From: Candidatus Sulfopaludibacter sp. SbA3
GTDB lineage: Bacteria > Acidobacteriota > Terriglobia > 20CM-2-55-15
Direction of reading: 5' to 3'
DNA: 9,180 bases
Assembly (NCBI GenBank): GCA_945861845.1
Contig: CAMAWS010000095.1
Coordinates: 1-9,180, forward strand
Below, one piece after another: positions 1 through 6,854 of this stretch (its first letter is position 1; every line of letters starts with the position of its first letter). The position numbers and the translations under genes are program-made. The notes under the pieces are model-generated. The model did no database searches. It was given only the letters and a program-made list of their open reading frames with translations, and was not told the origin of the DNA.

Positions 1-1
1 A

Positions 2-682
2 CGGCTGGCCCTGGAGTTTTCGCGGCTGACACGCCTGCCGATGGCCATCCTCCCCACGCCGCATACGAAACGCGGAGGCCCCATGAAACAATCCCCGAAT
101 GCGGCGCCAAGGTTTGTATGGCTCGGCGGCATCCGGACGGACAAGGGATTCCCGGCGTTTGCCGAAGCCATTCTTTCGCTTGAGCCCGAACTGCGCTCCG
201 GTTGCATTGAATTCGTCATCCAGTCTAACCTTGACAGCCCTTATGACCTGGAAACTGCTGCGGCCCGCGACCGGCTTAAATCCGCGGCGTTTCCGGGAGT
301 AAATTTGATCGAGCGGCCGCTGAGCGGCGAGGAATACACGGAGCTTCTGTTCAGCGCTAGTGTTGTCGTGATCCCGCGTCTTCTGCGGTTGTTTCGGTCG
401 CAAACATCGGGACCGTTCGTTGAAGCCCTGGCAGCCGGAAAGCCGGTTGTAACGACCGATGGCAGCTGGATGGCCGACCAACTGAAGCGTCACGGAGCGG
501 GAGTGACTTTCAAAGACCAGGACCCGGTAAGCCTGGCGGCGGCAATGCGCACGCTGGTGCAGAATTATGAAGAGTTCAGGGTCCGAGCTGAACAGTCTTC
601 AGAAGAGTGGTCGAACATTCATAATCCGGATCGCCTGTATGACATTCTTCACAGCGCCGGAACAACGATGAAAGGTTTATAG
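2..682 (+). CDS. GT4-family glycosyltransferase, 5'-truncated by window edge
   Basis: This is the C-terminal half of a GT-B fold glycosyltransferase that would transfer a sugar from a nucleotide donor to a growing glycan at the cytoplasmic face of the membrane. The reading frame is open back to base 2 with no stop. The first in-frame ATG (41) falls within sequence that looks like the inter-domain linker, so the true start is probably upstream of the window. Visible are the beta-strand/loop 'FVWLGGIRTDKGF', which opens the nucleotide-sugar-binding domain, and 'SGPFVEALAAGKPVVTTD', the counterpart of the donor-binding EX7E region. The usual first Glu of that motif is not obvious; the second is in 'FVEAL'. 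The downstream epimerase gene starts 4 nt after the stop codon, so the two are in one operon. Donor and acceptor cannot be read from the sequence. Confidence 0.82.
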   Translation, partial: RLALEFSRLTRLPMAILPTPHTKRGGPMKQSPNAAPRFVWLGGIRTDKGFPAFAEAILSLEPELRSGCIEFVIQSNLDSPYDLETAAARDRLKSAAFPGVNLIERPLSGEEYTELLFSASVVVIPRLLRLFRSQTSGPFVEALAAGKPVVTTDGSWMADQLKRHGAGVTFKDQDPVSLAAAMRTLVQNYEEFRVRAEQSSEEWSNIHNPDRLYDILHSAGTTMKGL

Positions 683-686
683 AGAC

Positions 687-1622
687 ATGTCGCGGATTTT
701 GATTTCGGGCGGTTCGGGTTATATCGGCTCGGTTCTTGTCGGTCATCTGCTGGGTGCGGGTCATTCGGTGACCGTGCTCGATCGTCTGATGTGGGGGCAG
801 CGCAGCCTGTTCGGCTACTGCCGCGACCCGAAATTTGATTTCGTCTTCGGCGATGCCCGGGACGAGCGCGTCTTGTCGGGCCTGGTTTCCGCCCACGACA
901 TCATCATTCCACTGGCGGCGCTGGTTGGAGCCAAACTCTGCGACCAGGATCCGATCTCGGCGCAGGCGGTCAATTACCAGGCCATCGAAACGCTTATCAA
1001 GCTTAGAAGTCCCAGCCAGCCAGTGATCTTTCCGTGTACCAACAGCGGCTACGGCACCAGGAGCGGGGACATGTTCTGCACGGAGGAGACGCCGCTCGAG
1101 CCGATTTCCGTTTACGGCGTGACGAAGGTCCAGGCGGAACGTTTGCTGCTCAGCAACCCGGGAACAATTTCGCTCAGGCTCGCCACGGTGTTCGGCGTGT
1201 CTCCGCGCATGCGCCTCGACCTGCTGGTGAACGACTTTGTCTATCGGGCCGTTACCGATAGGTTCCTGGTCCTCTACGAGCGGCATTTCAAGCGCAATTA
1301 CCTTCACATCGATGACGTTGCCGGGGCTTTCATTCACGCCATTGACCATTTTGACCAGATGAAGGGCGAGGCCTACAACGTAGGGTTGAACGAGGCCAAC
1401 CTTTCCAAGGAAGAACTCGCGCTGAAGATCAAGGAGCATGTCCCTCAGCTATACATTCACAATGCCGAAGTCGGTTCGGATCCGGACAAGCGCAATTACA
1501 TCGTGTCGAATGAAAAGATCGCCAAGAAAGGTTTCCGTGCGTCGAACTCGATCGACAAGGGCATTCGCGATCTCATCAAGGCATATCGAATGATCCAGGG
1601 TTCAGAGCTTTCCAACGCATGA
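687..1622 (+). CDS. NAD-dependent nucleotide-sugar epimerase/dehydratase (extended SDR)
   Basis: A 311-residue enzyme of the extended short-chain dehydrogenase family, which epimerises, dehydrates or reduces nucleotide sugars in the cytoplasm. The N-terminal Rossmann motif is 'GGSGYIG' (G8, G11, G14). Asp32 at the end of the second strand ('VTVLDR') favours NAD over NADP. 'GDARD' (55-59) is the usual adenine-contact strand. The catalytic pair is Y143/K147 in 'YGVTK', with S120 in 'CTNSGYG' as the likely third member. 'NYLHIDDVAGAF' (204-215) is the conserved substrate-domain element. The length is typical of the family. The start at 687 follows the previous stop by 4 nt, with only a weak purine stretch (aaagg, 671-675) as ribosome binding site, so coupling to the upstream gene is likely. 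The stop overlaps the next start in ATGA. The exact sugar is unknown. The kinase neighbour suggests a heptose or deoxysugar route, which is inference. Confidence 0.9.
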   Translation: MSRILISGGSGYIGSVLVGHLLGAGHSVTVLDRLMWGQRSLFGYCRDPKFDFVFGDARDERVLSGLVSAHDIIIPLAALVGAKLCDQDPISAQAVNYQAIETLIKLRSPSQPVIFPCTNSGYGTRSGDMFCTEETPLEPISVYGVTKVQAERLLLSNPGTISLRLATVFGVSPRMRLDLLVNDFVYRAVTDRFLVLYERHFKRNYLHIDDVAGAFIHAIDHFDQMKGEAYNVGLNEANLSKEELALKIKEHVPQLYIHNAEVGSDPDKRNYIVSNEKIAKKGFRASNSIDKGIRDLIKAYRMIQGSELSNA

Positions 1623-2608
1623 TCATTTCGCGAACACCTGTCCGGATCAGTTTCCTCGGGGGTGGCACGGACTACCCGGAGTATTTCGCGAGAGAAGACG
1701 GCTACACGATTTCCGCCACCATCGACAAGTTCTGCTACATCACGGTCCAGGAGCTCCGCGATTTCTTCGATCACAAGCTGCGAGTGAGCTATTCAAGGCT
1801 CGAGCTCGCGCGCGAAGTGGACGACATCATCCATCCCTCGGTGCGCGAGTGCCTCCGTTTTCTGGGCATCGACAGGGGAGTCGAGATCCATTGCATGAGC
1901 GACCTTCCGGCGCGAACCGGCCTGGGATCATCTTCTGCCTTCACGGTGGGTTTGCTTAACGCGTTGTATGCGTGGCAGGGAAAGTTTGCCGCCCCGCAGC
2001 AGCTGGCCGAGGACGCCGTTCACATTGAGAGAAACATGATCAGGGAACGCGTGGGTTTGCAAGACCAGTATGCTTCCGCGTTCGGCGGTCTTCTGCACAT
2101 CACGTATACGAGGAACGGTGGGGTTCATCTGCGGGCTATTCCACTGGCGTGCGAACGCCTTGAAGCGATTGAAAAGCGTTTGCTCTTGTTCTATACGGGT
2201 CTGCAACGGAACGCGTCCGACATCCTGGAGGAACAACTGGAGCGGACCAGGAGCGGCGAACTTCAAGGCCCGCTCAAGGAACTGGTGGCCCTGGTGCCTC
2301 GTGCGGTGGAAGTTATTTGTCACGGCAACGACTTGTCCGAGCTTGGCCGGCTTCTCCATGCCGGATGGCTTATCAAGCGGCGCCTTTCGGCAGCGGTCAG
2401 CACGGACATGATCGATACCTGGTACGAAAGAGCGCGATCCGCCTCGGCCGTGGGCGGCAAACTACTCGGCGCCGGAAGCGGGGGTTTCCTGTTGCTGTAC
2501 GTCGAGCCCGAGAATCAGGACAAAGTGCGCCAGGCGCTATCGGATCTGCAGGAAGTGCCGTTTCGATTTGAGAGCCAGGGCAGCACAATACTTTTCAGTT
2601 CGCGATGA
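1619..2608 (+). CDS. GHMP-family sugar kinase, D-glycero-D-manno-heptose 7-phosphate kinase-like (HddA-like)
   Basis: A 329-residue GHMP kinase that would phosphorylate the anomeric carbon of a sugar with ATP, preparing it for nucleotidylyl transfer. The N-terminus 'TPVRISFLGGGTDYPEYF' (6-23) is the substrate-binding motif typical of the HddA/fucokinase-like branch. 'PARTGLGSSSA' (97-107) is the ATP phosphate-binding loop. D149 in 'GLQDQYASAFGG' is the likely catalytic base. 'KLLGAGSGGFLL' (281-292) is the third GHMP motif. Length matches HddA enzymes, which make D-glycero-D-manno-heptose 1,7-bisphosphate on the way to GDP-heptose. The partner genes of that pathway (gmhA, gmhB, hddC) are not in the window, so the substrate stays unproven. 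The ATGA overlaps at both ends (with the epimerase and with the following glycosyltransferase) indicate translational coupling. Confidence 0.87.
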   Translation: MIISRTPVRISFLGGGTDYPEYFAREDGYTISATIDKFCYITVQELRDFFDHKLRVSYSRLELAREVDDIIHPSVRECLRFLGIDRGVEIHCMSDLPARTGLGSSSAFTVGLLNALYAWQGKFAAPQQLAEDAVHIERNMIRERVGLQDQYASAFGGLLHITYTRNGGVHLRAIPLACERLEAIEKRLLLFYTGLQRNASDILEEQLERTRSGELQGPLKELVALVPRAVEVICHGNDLSELGRLLHAGWLIKRRLSAAVSTDMIDTWYERARSASAVGGKLLGAGSGGFLLLYVEPENQDKVRQALSDLQEVPFRFESQGSTILFSSR

Positions 2609-3747
2609 AGAAAAAAGTCTTTCACGTCATAACAAAACTGGAGCTGGGTGGGGCCCAGGAAGTGACGCTCATGACTCTTGAGCGCCTGCCGCGCGACCGC
2701 TATGAGCTTGGGCTTGTCACAGGTCCGGAAGGCCTGCTCGTTGGCCGCGCAAACGAAATCGTGGGCCTGAAGCGAATCTGGATGCCGTCGCTGGTTCGCG
2801 AGATCCGGCCGGTGCAGGACCTTGTTTCTTTCGTGAGCCTCTGGCGCCTGTTTTCGCGAGAGCGCCCTGATGTCGTGCATACTCACAGCTCGAAGGCCGG
2901 AATTCTTGGCCGATGGGCCGCTTGGGCTGCCGGCGTTCCCGTCATTTTTCATACCGTGCACGGGTTCAGTTTTCACGACTATCAGCCGTGGCTGGTTCGC
3001 AATATCTACCTTGGCTTGGAAAAGTTGACGACGAAGATCACGACAAAGACGGTGGTCGTCTCGTATGCGAACGCCGATAAGGGCGAAAAGGCCGGTGTCT
3101 TTACTCGCAACGAATGGGTGCTTTGCCGGGATGCGATCCCCGTCGACCGGTTTCTTGTCGAGGGCAAGCGGCGGGCGAAACTTGCGGACTGGGGAATTGA
3201 TTCCAGCAAGCTCGTCATCGGAATGGTGGCGTGTTTGAAGCCGCAGAAATCCCCGGTCGATTTCATCGATGTCGCGGCTCGCGTGCTTTCCGAGCGCAAG
3301 GATGTTCATTTCGTCATGGCGGGCGATGGCGAGTTGCGAAGTGACGTCGAGGCCCGGATTCGCGAGCGGGGAATCGAAGCCAACGTAACCTTGCTCGGGT
3401 GGCAGCAGGACATGCCCGAAATTTATCGCAATCTGGACATTGTCGTCCTGACGTCCTTGTGGGAAGGTTTACCGTGCGTTTTCTCGGAAGCCATGGCAAG
3501 CGAGCTGCCGATCGTCGCGACAAACGTGGATGGCGCCCGGGAAGCAATCGTGGATGGAGAGACCGGCTACCTGCACCAGCCTCACGATATTGAGGGCATG
3601 GCGCGGTCGGTACTTGAACTTGTTCGTAACCCGGAGCTGCGCCGCCAGATGGGCGCGCGGGGAAAATCGCGAGTCGCGGAGTTCGACATCGGAACTTCGG
3701 TGAATCGTTTGGAGCAAGCGTACAGGGAATGTTGCTCTACGTCGTAG
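2605..3747 (+). CDS. GT4-family glycosyltransferase (CapM/PglA-like)
   Basis: A complete 380-residue GT-B glycosyltransferase of family GT4, expected to add a sugar to a polyprenyl-linked intermediate at the inner membrane. The N-terminal acceptor domain has 'ITKLELGGAQEVTL' (9-22) and 'VHTHSSKAGILGR' (91-103), followed by 'IFHTVHGFSFHD', a pattern common in capsule and Pgl-type transferases. The C-terminal donor domain begins near residue 203 ('KLVIGMVACLKPQK'). The retaining-transferase EX7E motif is E287 to E295 in 'WEGLPCVFSEAM', followed by 'LPIVATNVDGAREAI'. Both domains are intact and the length is normal. The ATG overlaps the kinase stop in ATGA. The 3' end overlaps the next gene by 19 nt. 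The sugar specificity is not readable from the sequence. Confidence 0.9.
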   Translation: MKKKVFHVITKLELGGAQEVTLMTLERLPRDRYELGLVTGPEGLLVGRANEIVGLKRIWMPSLVREIRPVQDLVSFVSLWRLFSRERPDVVHTHSSKAGILGRWAAWAAGVPVIFHTVHGFSFHDYQPWLVRNIYLGLEKLTTKITTKTVVVSYANADKGEKAGVFTRNEWVLCRDAIPVDRFLVEGKRRAKLADWGIDSSKLVIGMVACLKPQKSPVDFIDVAARVLSERKDVHFVMAGDGELRSDVEARIRERGIEANVTLLGWQQDMPEIYRNLDIVVLTSLWEGLPCVFSEAMASELPIVATNVDGAREAIVDGETGYLHQPHDIEGMARSVLELVRNPELRRQMGARGKSRVAEFDIGTSVNRLEQAYRECCSTS

Positions 3748-4724
3748 CGTTCGTTCTAAGTTCCATATTTGCGCTTTTCTGGACGCCGGTAATGCGGCGC
3801 GCGGCCCTGCAACTGGGTGTGGTCGATCGTTCGGATGGCCGCCTGAAGAACCATGCCGAGGATACCCCGTATCTGGGCGGACTCGCCGTTTTCACCGCGT
3901 TTCTCCTCACTGTCGGCGTTCTTACGGATTTCGAACAGGAAACACTGGGACTTCTTCTTTCCGGCACTATCGTCCTGCTGGTCGGCCTGATCGACGACTT
4001 TGGCGCTTTGACTCCCTATCAGAAACTGCTGGGCCAGACGCTTGCCGCGCTCGTCCTGGTGAAGTCGGGGACGTATATCAAGCTCGAGTTTCTTCCGCTC
4101 TACATCGCCATTCCGCTCACGGTGCTCTGGATCCTGGCCGTAACCAACGCCCTGAACATCATCGACATCCTGGACGGGCTGGCCACGGGCGTCGCCTCGA
4201 TTGCCGCAATCGCCATCGCGATTGCCAATTCGATGGCCGGACGTGAATCTGTGGCGTTTCTTGCCGTTGTGCTTGCGGGCGCATGTGTCGGATTTCTGCG
4301 TCACAACTTCCAGCCGGCGAAAATCTATCTTGGTGATACGGGCAGCCTGTTCATCGGCTTCATGCTGGCGGCCTTGTCCATGAATGCCGGCTACACCCGG
4401 ATTAATCTGCTTGCGGTAATCAGTCCGGTCCTTATTCTGGGCATACCGTTGTTCGACCTCGTTTTCGTCATGTACATACGGTGGCGGAAGGGAATCCCGA
4501 TTACCAAAGGAAGCCCGGACCATTTCGCCCTTCGACTCCGGCGCTGCAAGCTTTCGGTCCGTGAAACCGCCGTTACAACCTACGTGCTGACAGCTGTACT
4601 GGGTGCGGCCGCGCTTGCCATGAGCCAGGTGCAGCTGGAGTGGGCCGTGGCAACCATGGGCGGCATCGTATCGCTGGGCTTCGTGATTGCTTACCTCCTG
4701 ATGAAGGTAGACATGACCGCATGA
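3729..4724 (+). CDS. WecA/MraY-family undecaprenyl-phosphate sugar-1-phosphate transferase
   Basis: A polytopic membrane enzyme (331 residues, about ten hydrophobic segments) that would transfer a HexNAc-1-phosphate from a UDP-sugar to undecaprenyl phosphate, the first membrane step of a lipid-linked glycan. Family motifs seen are 'GLIDDFGALTPYQKLLGQ' with D89/D90, which bind the magnesium-pyrophosphate; 'NALNIIDILDG' (140-150) with the conserved Asn and Asp; 'YLGDTGSL' (200-207); and the basic cytoplasmic loop 'SPDHFALRLRR' (262-272), the equivalent of the His motif that sets sugar specificity. The motif set is closer to WecA/TagO-type enzymes than to MraY. The ATG at 3729 was chosen because it starts directly into the first membrane segment. 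It overlaps the preceding gene by 19 nt and has no well-spaced ribosome binding site, which implies coupled translation. Confidence 0.9.
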   Translation: MLLYVVAFVLSSIFALFWTPVMRRAALQLGVVDRSDGRLKNHAEDTPYLGGLAVFTAFLLTVGVLTDFEQETLGLLLSGTIVLLVGLIDDFGALTPYQKLLGQTLAALVLVKSGTYIKLEFLPLYIAIPLTVLWILAVTNALNIIDILDGLATGVASIAAIAIAIANSMAGRESVAFLAVVLAGACVGFLRHNFQPAKIYLGDTGSLFIGFMLAALSMNAGYTRINLLAVISPVLILGIPLFDLVFVMYIRWRKGIPITKGSPDHFALRLRRCKLSVRETAVTTYVLTAVLGAAALAMSQVQLEWAVATMGGIVSLGFVIAYLLMKVDMTA

Positions 4725-6019
4725 AGCGCGTGGTCATCATCGGAGGTGGCCTGGCCGGGTTAAGCGCGGGCTACCATCTGCGCGAGCACGATCCGCTGGT
4801 CTTCGAGAAGGAATCCGCCCTCGGCGGTCTTTGCCGGTCTTTCGTGCAGGATGGATTCACGTTTGACTGCACAGGCCACCTGGTTCACCTCAAGAATCCC
4901 TACACGCGCGAGCTCATCAACAACCTGCTGCCGGAAGTCTTTCGGCCCCACGAGCGGCTGGCGGCCATTTATTCGAAGTCCGTGACCACGCCGTATCCGT
5001 TCCAGGCGAACACCTACGGATTGCCGCCCCAGGTGATCAAGGAATGCGTGCTGGGGTTTATCGCCACGCTGAACAGCCAGAATGGAAATCAACACGCCAA
5101 CTTCCGCGAATGGGTCTTGAGTACGTTCGGCGCCGGCATCGCCGAACATTTCATGCTGCCGTACAACGAGAAATTCTGGAAGGTGGACCTGCGGGAGCTT
5201 ACGGCGGACTGGGTGAGCTGGTCCATTCCCAAGCCGACGCTCGAAGAGGTGATTAACGGCGCGCTTGGCCTGACGAACAACGGGATGGGTTATAACCCGC
5301 GGTTCATGTATCCAAAGCGCGGTGGAATCGAGTGTCTTCCGCTTGCGCTCGCTACCGGTGTGACCAGGATTCACAAGGAGCACACGCTTCAGTTGATCGA
5401 CGCGAAGAAAAAGTTCGTCAGGTTCCAGAACGGCAGGGAAGAGCCGTTCGACACGCTCGTGACGACAATCCCACTGCCGCTGACTTACGAACTGCTCGCC
5501 GATGTTCCCGATAGCCTGCGGCAGGCCGCGCGGAAGCTTCGCGCAATCTCAGTCTTGAATCTGAATATTGGCATCAACCGGCCGCGGATCAGCGACCAGC
5601 ACTGGATCTACTTTCCGGAAGGCGAGTACGTCTTTTCGAGGGTCGGTTTTCCGAGCAACTTTTCCGACTCCGCCGCCCCGCCGGATACGAGCTCGATGTA
5701 CATCGAGATAACCGGGGCGCCCGGAGAACGGCCGAATGTCGAAGCCGCATTCGAACGATCGATTGCGGACCTGCAGCGCTGCGGCCTGCTTCAGAAAGAC
5801 GACCGAATCCTGACCCGCAACGTCATCGACATCCGTTGCGCCTACATTGTTTTCGACCGTCACCGGCAAGACCATTTGAAGGACCTGATCGAATACCTCG
5901 AACACCGCGGCATCCATACCGCAGGCCGCTACGGCCGATGGGACTACTACTCGATGGAAGATTCGATTCTGAGTGGGAAATCCGCCGCGGATGCGATAAC
6001 CGGTGGACTATCGTACTAA
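4721..6019 (+). CDS. FAD-dependent oxidoreductase, UDP-galactopyranose-mutase-like/amine-oxidase superfamily
   Basis: A 432-residue flavoprotein. The N-terminal dinucleotide-binding fold is 'VVIIGGGLAGLSAGYHL' (4-20), with E29 at the end of the second strand to hold the FAD ribose and 'ALGGLCRSF' after it. 'CTGHLVHLKNPYTRELI' (50-66) resembles the substrate-side motif of UDP-galactopyranose mutase, and the C-terminal 'GRYGRWDYYSMEDSILSG' (402-419) resembles its flavin-contact end. It is also related to protoporphyrinogen/amine oxidases (COG1232-like). In a polysaccharide operon it may act on a nucleotide or lipid-linked sugar, but no reaction can be assigned. The ATG at 4721 forms an ATGA overlap with the transferase stop and places the dinucleotide motif at the very N-terminus; the in-frame ATG at 4640 would add an improbable Arg-rich leader. 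It is the last gene of the operon. Residues 369-382 are mirrored by a short copy at 6855-6893. Confidence 0.85.
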   Translation: MKRVVIIGGGLAGLSAGYHLREHDPLVFEKESALGGLCRSFVQDGFTFDCTGHLVHLKNPYTRELINNLLPEVFRPHERLAAIYSKSVTTPYPFQANTYGLPPQVIKECVLGFIATLNSQNGNQHANFREWVLSTFGAGIAEHFMLPYNEKFWKVDLRELTADWVSWSIPKPTLEEVINGALGLTNNGMGYNPRFMYPKRGGIECLPLALATGVTRIHKEHTLQLIDAKKKFVRFQNGREEPFDTLVTTIPLPLTYELLADVPDSLRQAARKLRAISVLNLNIGINRPRISDQHWIYFPEGEYVFSRVGFPSNFSDSAAPPDTSSMYIEITGAPGERPNVEAAFERSIADLQRCGLLQKDDRILTRNVIDIRCAYIVFDRHRQDHLKDLIEYLEHRGIHTAGRYGRWDYYSMEDSILSGKSAADAITGGLSY

Positions 6020-6022
6020 TAT

Positions 6023-6110
6023 CTGTGGGCGCGGGGCTGAAGCCCCGTGCAAAGATCAAACATGAAAACAATTTGGACCTTGGCACGGGGCTCAAGCCCC
6101 GCGCCCACAG
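6023..6110. repeat. REP-like long inverted repeat (hairpin) between convergent genes
   Basis: Two 28-nt arms (6023-6050 and 6083-6110) are reverse complements at 26 of 28 positions. Pairing continues imperfectly inward (7 of 10 between 6051-6060 and 6073-6082), leaving a loop of about 12 nt. Each arm also contains its own palindrome, 'ggggct' and 'agcccc' around a 2-nt spacer (6033-6046 and 6087-6100), so the element can fold as one long stem or as two small hairpins, as in REP/BIME elements. It lies 4 nt after the flavoprotein stop and 19 nt before the end of the convergent toxin gene, where it could stop transcription from both sides or protect mRNA ends. There is no T-tract, so it is not a classical intrinsic terminator. 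The first 14 nt recur at 9165-9178, showing that the element is dispersed. Confidence 0.85.
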
Positions 6111-6128
6111 CCAGTCAGCCATAAATAG

Positions 6129-6485
6129 TTACCCGATGTCGATAATCTGGTTCAGTGTTTCGCAGGCGAGAGCATACGAATCCTCCGGCACTTTTTTCCA
6201 CGGATGCGGTTTCGCATTTCTGGCCCGCCAGTCGAATGACTTCGGCTGATTGCCGAGGAAATAACTGGCCCCACCTTTAGGGCGTTTGAGCTTCACGGCG
6301 AAAGGGTTGGTATCGTTGAAGGCCGCCGTCGTCAACGGCAGGCCAATCAAGATTCCCGTGCGTTCATTGAATGTTTTCGGGGACAGCACAAGCAGTGGGT
6401 GCATATCCTTCATTTCCCGCATTTCCCGGCCAGCCTGACGATTACAGTTGATCCAGATCATGTCGCGGCGGTCAGGACACCTCAT
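6129..6485 (-). CDS. mazF: MazF/PemK-type endoribonuclease toxin
   Basis: A 118-residue toxin of the MazF/PemK family, sequence-specific ribonucleases that cleave mRNA when freed from their antitoxin. The sequence follows E. coli MazF along its whole length: 'DMIWINCNRQAGREM' (8-22) for the first strands and loop, 'HPLLVLSPKTFNERTG' (29-44), 'GLPLTTAAFN' (48-57) with the conserved Thr, 'KSFDWRARNA' (82-91) matching the MazF 'KSIAWRARGA' element, and a C-terminal helix ending 'LNQIIDIG'. The residue aligned with catalytic Arg29 ('RPAVVLSP' in E. coli) is His29 here. The ATG at 6485 was chosen because it gives the family length and overlaps the antitoxin stop by 14 nt; the frame stays open upstream to 6557, but that stretch lies within the antitoxin gene and looks like no toxin. 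Translation is probably coupled to mazE. Confidence 0.87.
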   Translation of the reverse strand: MRCPDRRDMIWINCNRQAGREMREMKDMHPLLVLSPKTFNERTGILIGLPLTTAAFNDTNPFAVKLKRPKGGASYFLGNQPKSFDWRARNAKPHPWKKVPEDSYALACETLNQIIDIG

Positions 6486-6726
6486 TGCCGGCACGGGTGG
6501 CCGCCATCGCTTCGCCACCGTGCCGGCCTGGATCGAATACCGCAAGCTTTTGCACAAGCGTCAGTAGCGGTTCGCCTATTGGCTTGATCAGGACATTGGA
6601 GTCTTGTGCCGAAACCTCAACGGGCTGGCCCACCTTGAATCGAGCTGATTTTGCGACCGCCGATGGAATCCGCACGGCCAGGCTGTTGCCCCATTGCTGA
6701 AGCGTTAGGGTTGCGATCTTGGACAC
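6472..6726 (-). CDS. mazE: MazE-type antitoxin (AbrB/SpoVT-like DNA-binding domain)
   Basis: An 84-residue antitoxin expected to bind and neutralise the overlapping MazF toxin and to repress its own promoter. The N-terminal swapped-hairpin DNA-binding domain is seen as 'LTLQQWGNSLAVRIPSAVAK' (7-26) followed by 'FKVGQPVEVSA' (30-40). The C-terminal tail, including 'LAVFDPGRHGGEAMA' (61-75), resembles the acidic/flexible MazE region that wraps the toxin. The start is a GTG at 6726, chosen because an excellent Shine-Dalgarno (GGAGG, 6737-6733) lies 6 nt upstream and because the protein then begins 'MSKIATLTL' as in the family. The in-frame ATG at 6750 would put the ribosome binding site inside the gene. 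The order antitoxin-toxin and the 14-nt overlap are typical of the family. Confidence 0.88.
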   Translation of the reverse strand: MSKIATLTLQQWGNSLAVRIPSAVAKSARFKVGQPVEVSAQDSNVLIKPIGEPLLTLVQKLAVFDPGRHGGEAMAATRAGNEVS

Positions 6727-6732
6727 GGTGCA

Positions 6733-6737
6733 CCTCC
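6733..6737 (-). promoter_or_regulatory. Shine-Dalgarno for mazE (decides GTG start)
   Basis: GGAGG on the minus strand, 6 nt before the GTG at 6726. It is the reason for choosing the GTG over the upstream in-frame ATG. Confidence 0.75.
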
Positions 6738-6738
6738 A

Positions 6739-6760
6739 ATGTATAAACAAGTATATACAT
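6739..6760 (-). promoter_or_regulatory. Candidate MazE operator/promoter, 7-bp inverted repeat
   Basis: A perfect inverted repeat ATGTATA (6739-6745) and TATACAT (6754-6760) separated by 8 nt stands immediately upstream of the mazE ribosome binding site. The AT-rich stretch contrasts with the GC-rich surroundings. It contains the -10-like hexamer TATACT (minus strand, 6755-6750), but I see no good -35 at the usual distance. AbrB/MazE proteins commonly bind such palindromes over their own promoter, so autorepression is likely; this is inference from position and symmetry. Confidence 0.6.
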
Positions 6761-6854
6761 GCCTTTCGGAATCGACGTAATGATTTCTGCAGAGCGGCGA
6801 GTCTTGACTACCCTCTGCGTTGGCTGGCCTTCCTCGATGTGCGGCACTGCAACA

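Noticed and set aside
576..1439. Long minus-strand open frame (287 codons) antisense to the epimerase gene
   Set aside because: It is a shadow of GC-rich coding DNA: no recognisable motifs, no ribosome binding site, and it lies fully opposite a clear SDR gene.
3756..4523. Minus-strand open frame (255 codons) opposite the membrane transferase
   Set aside because: Its product is an improbable, highly polar His/Arg/Gln-rich sequence, as expected from reading a hydrophobic membrane protein gene backwards.
4640..4720. N-terminal extension of the flavoprotein to the ATG at 4640
   Set aside because: It would lie within the transferase gene and add 27 Arg/Gly/His-rich residues before a dinucleotide-binding fold that normally starts at the N-terminus.
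6023..6110. Hairpin as a classical Rho-independent terminator
   Set aside because: Neither strand has a T-tract after the stem, and each arm carries its own palindrome, which fits a REP-like element better. A role in termination is still possible.
5836..6249. Plus-strand frame running across the flavoprotein end, the hairpin and the toxin end
   Set aside because: It crosses two convergent real genes and the inverted repeat, with an Arg/Pro-rich product and no start signals.
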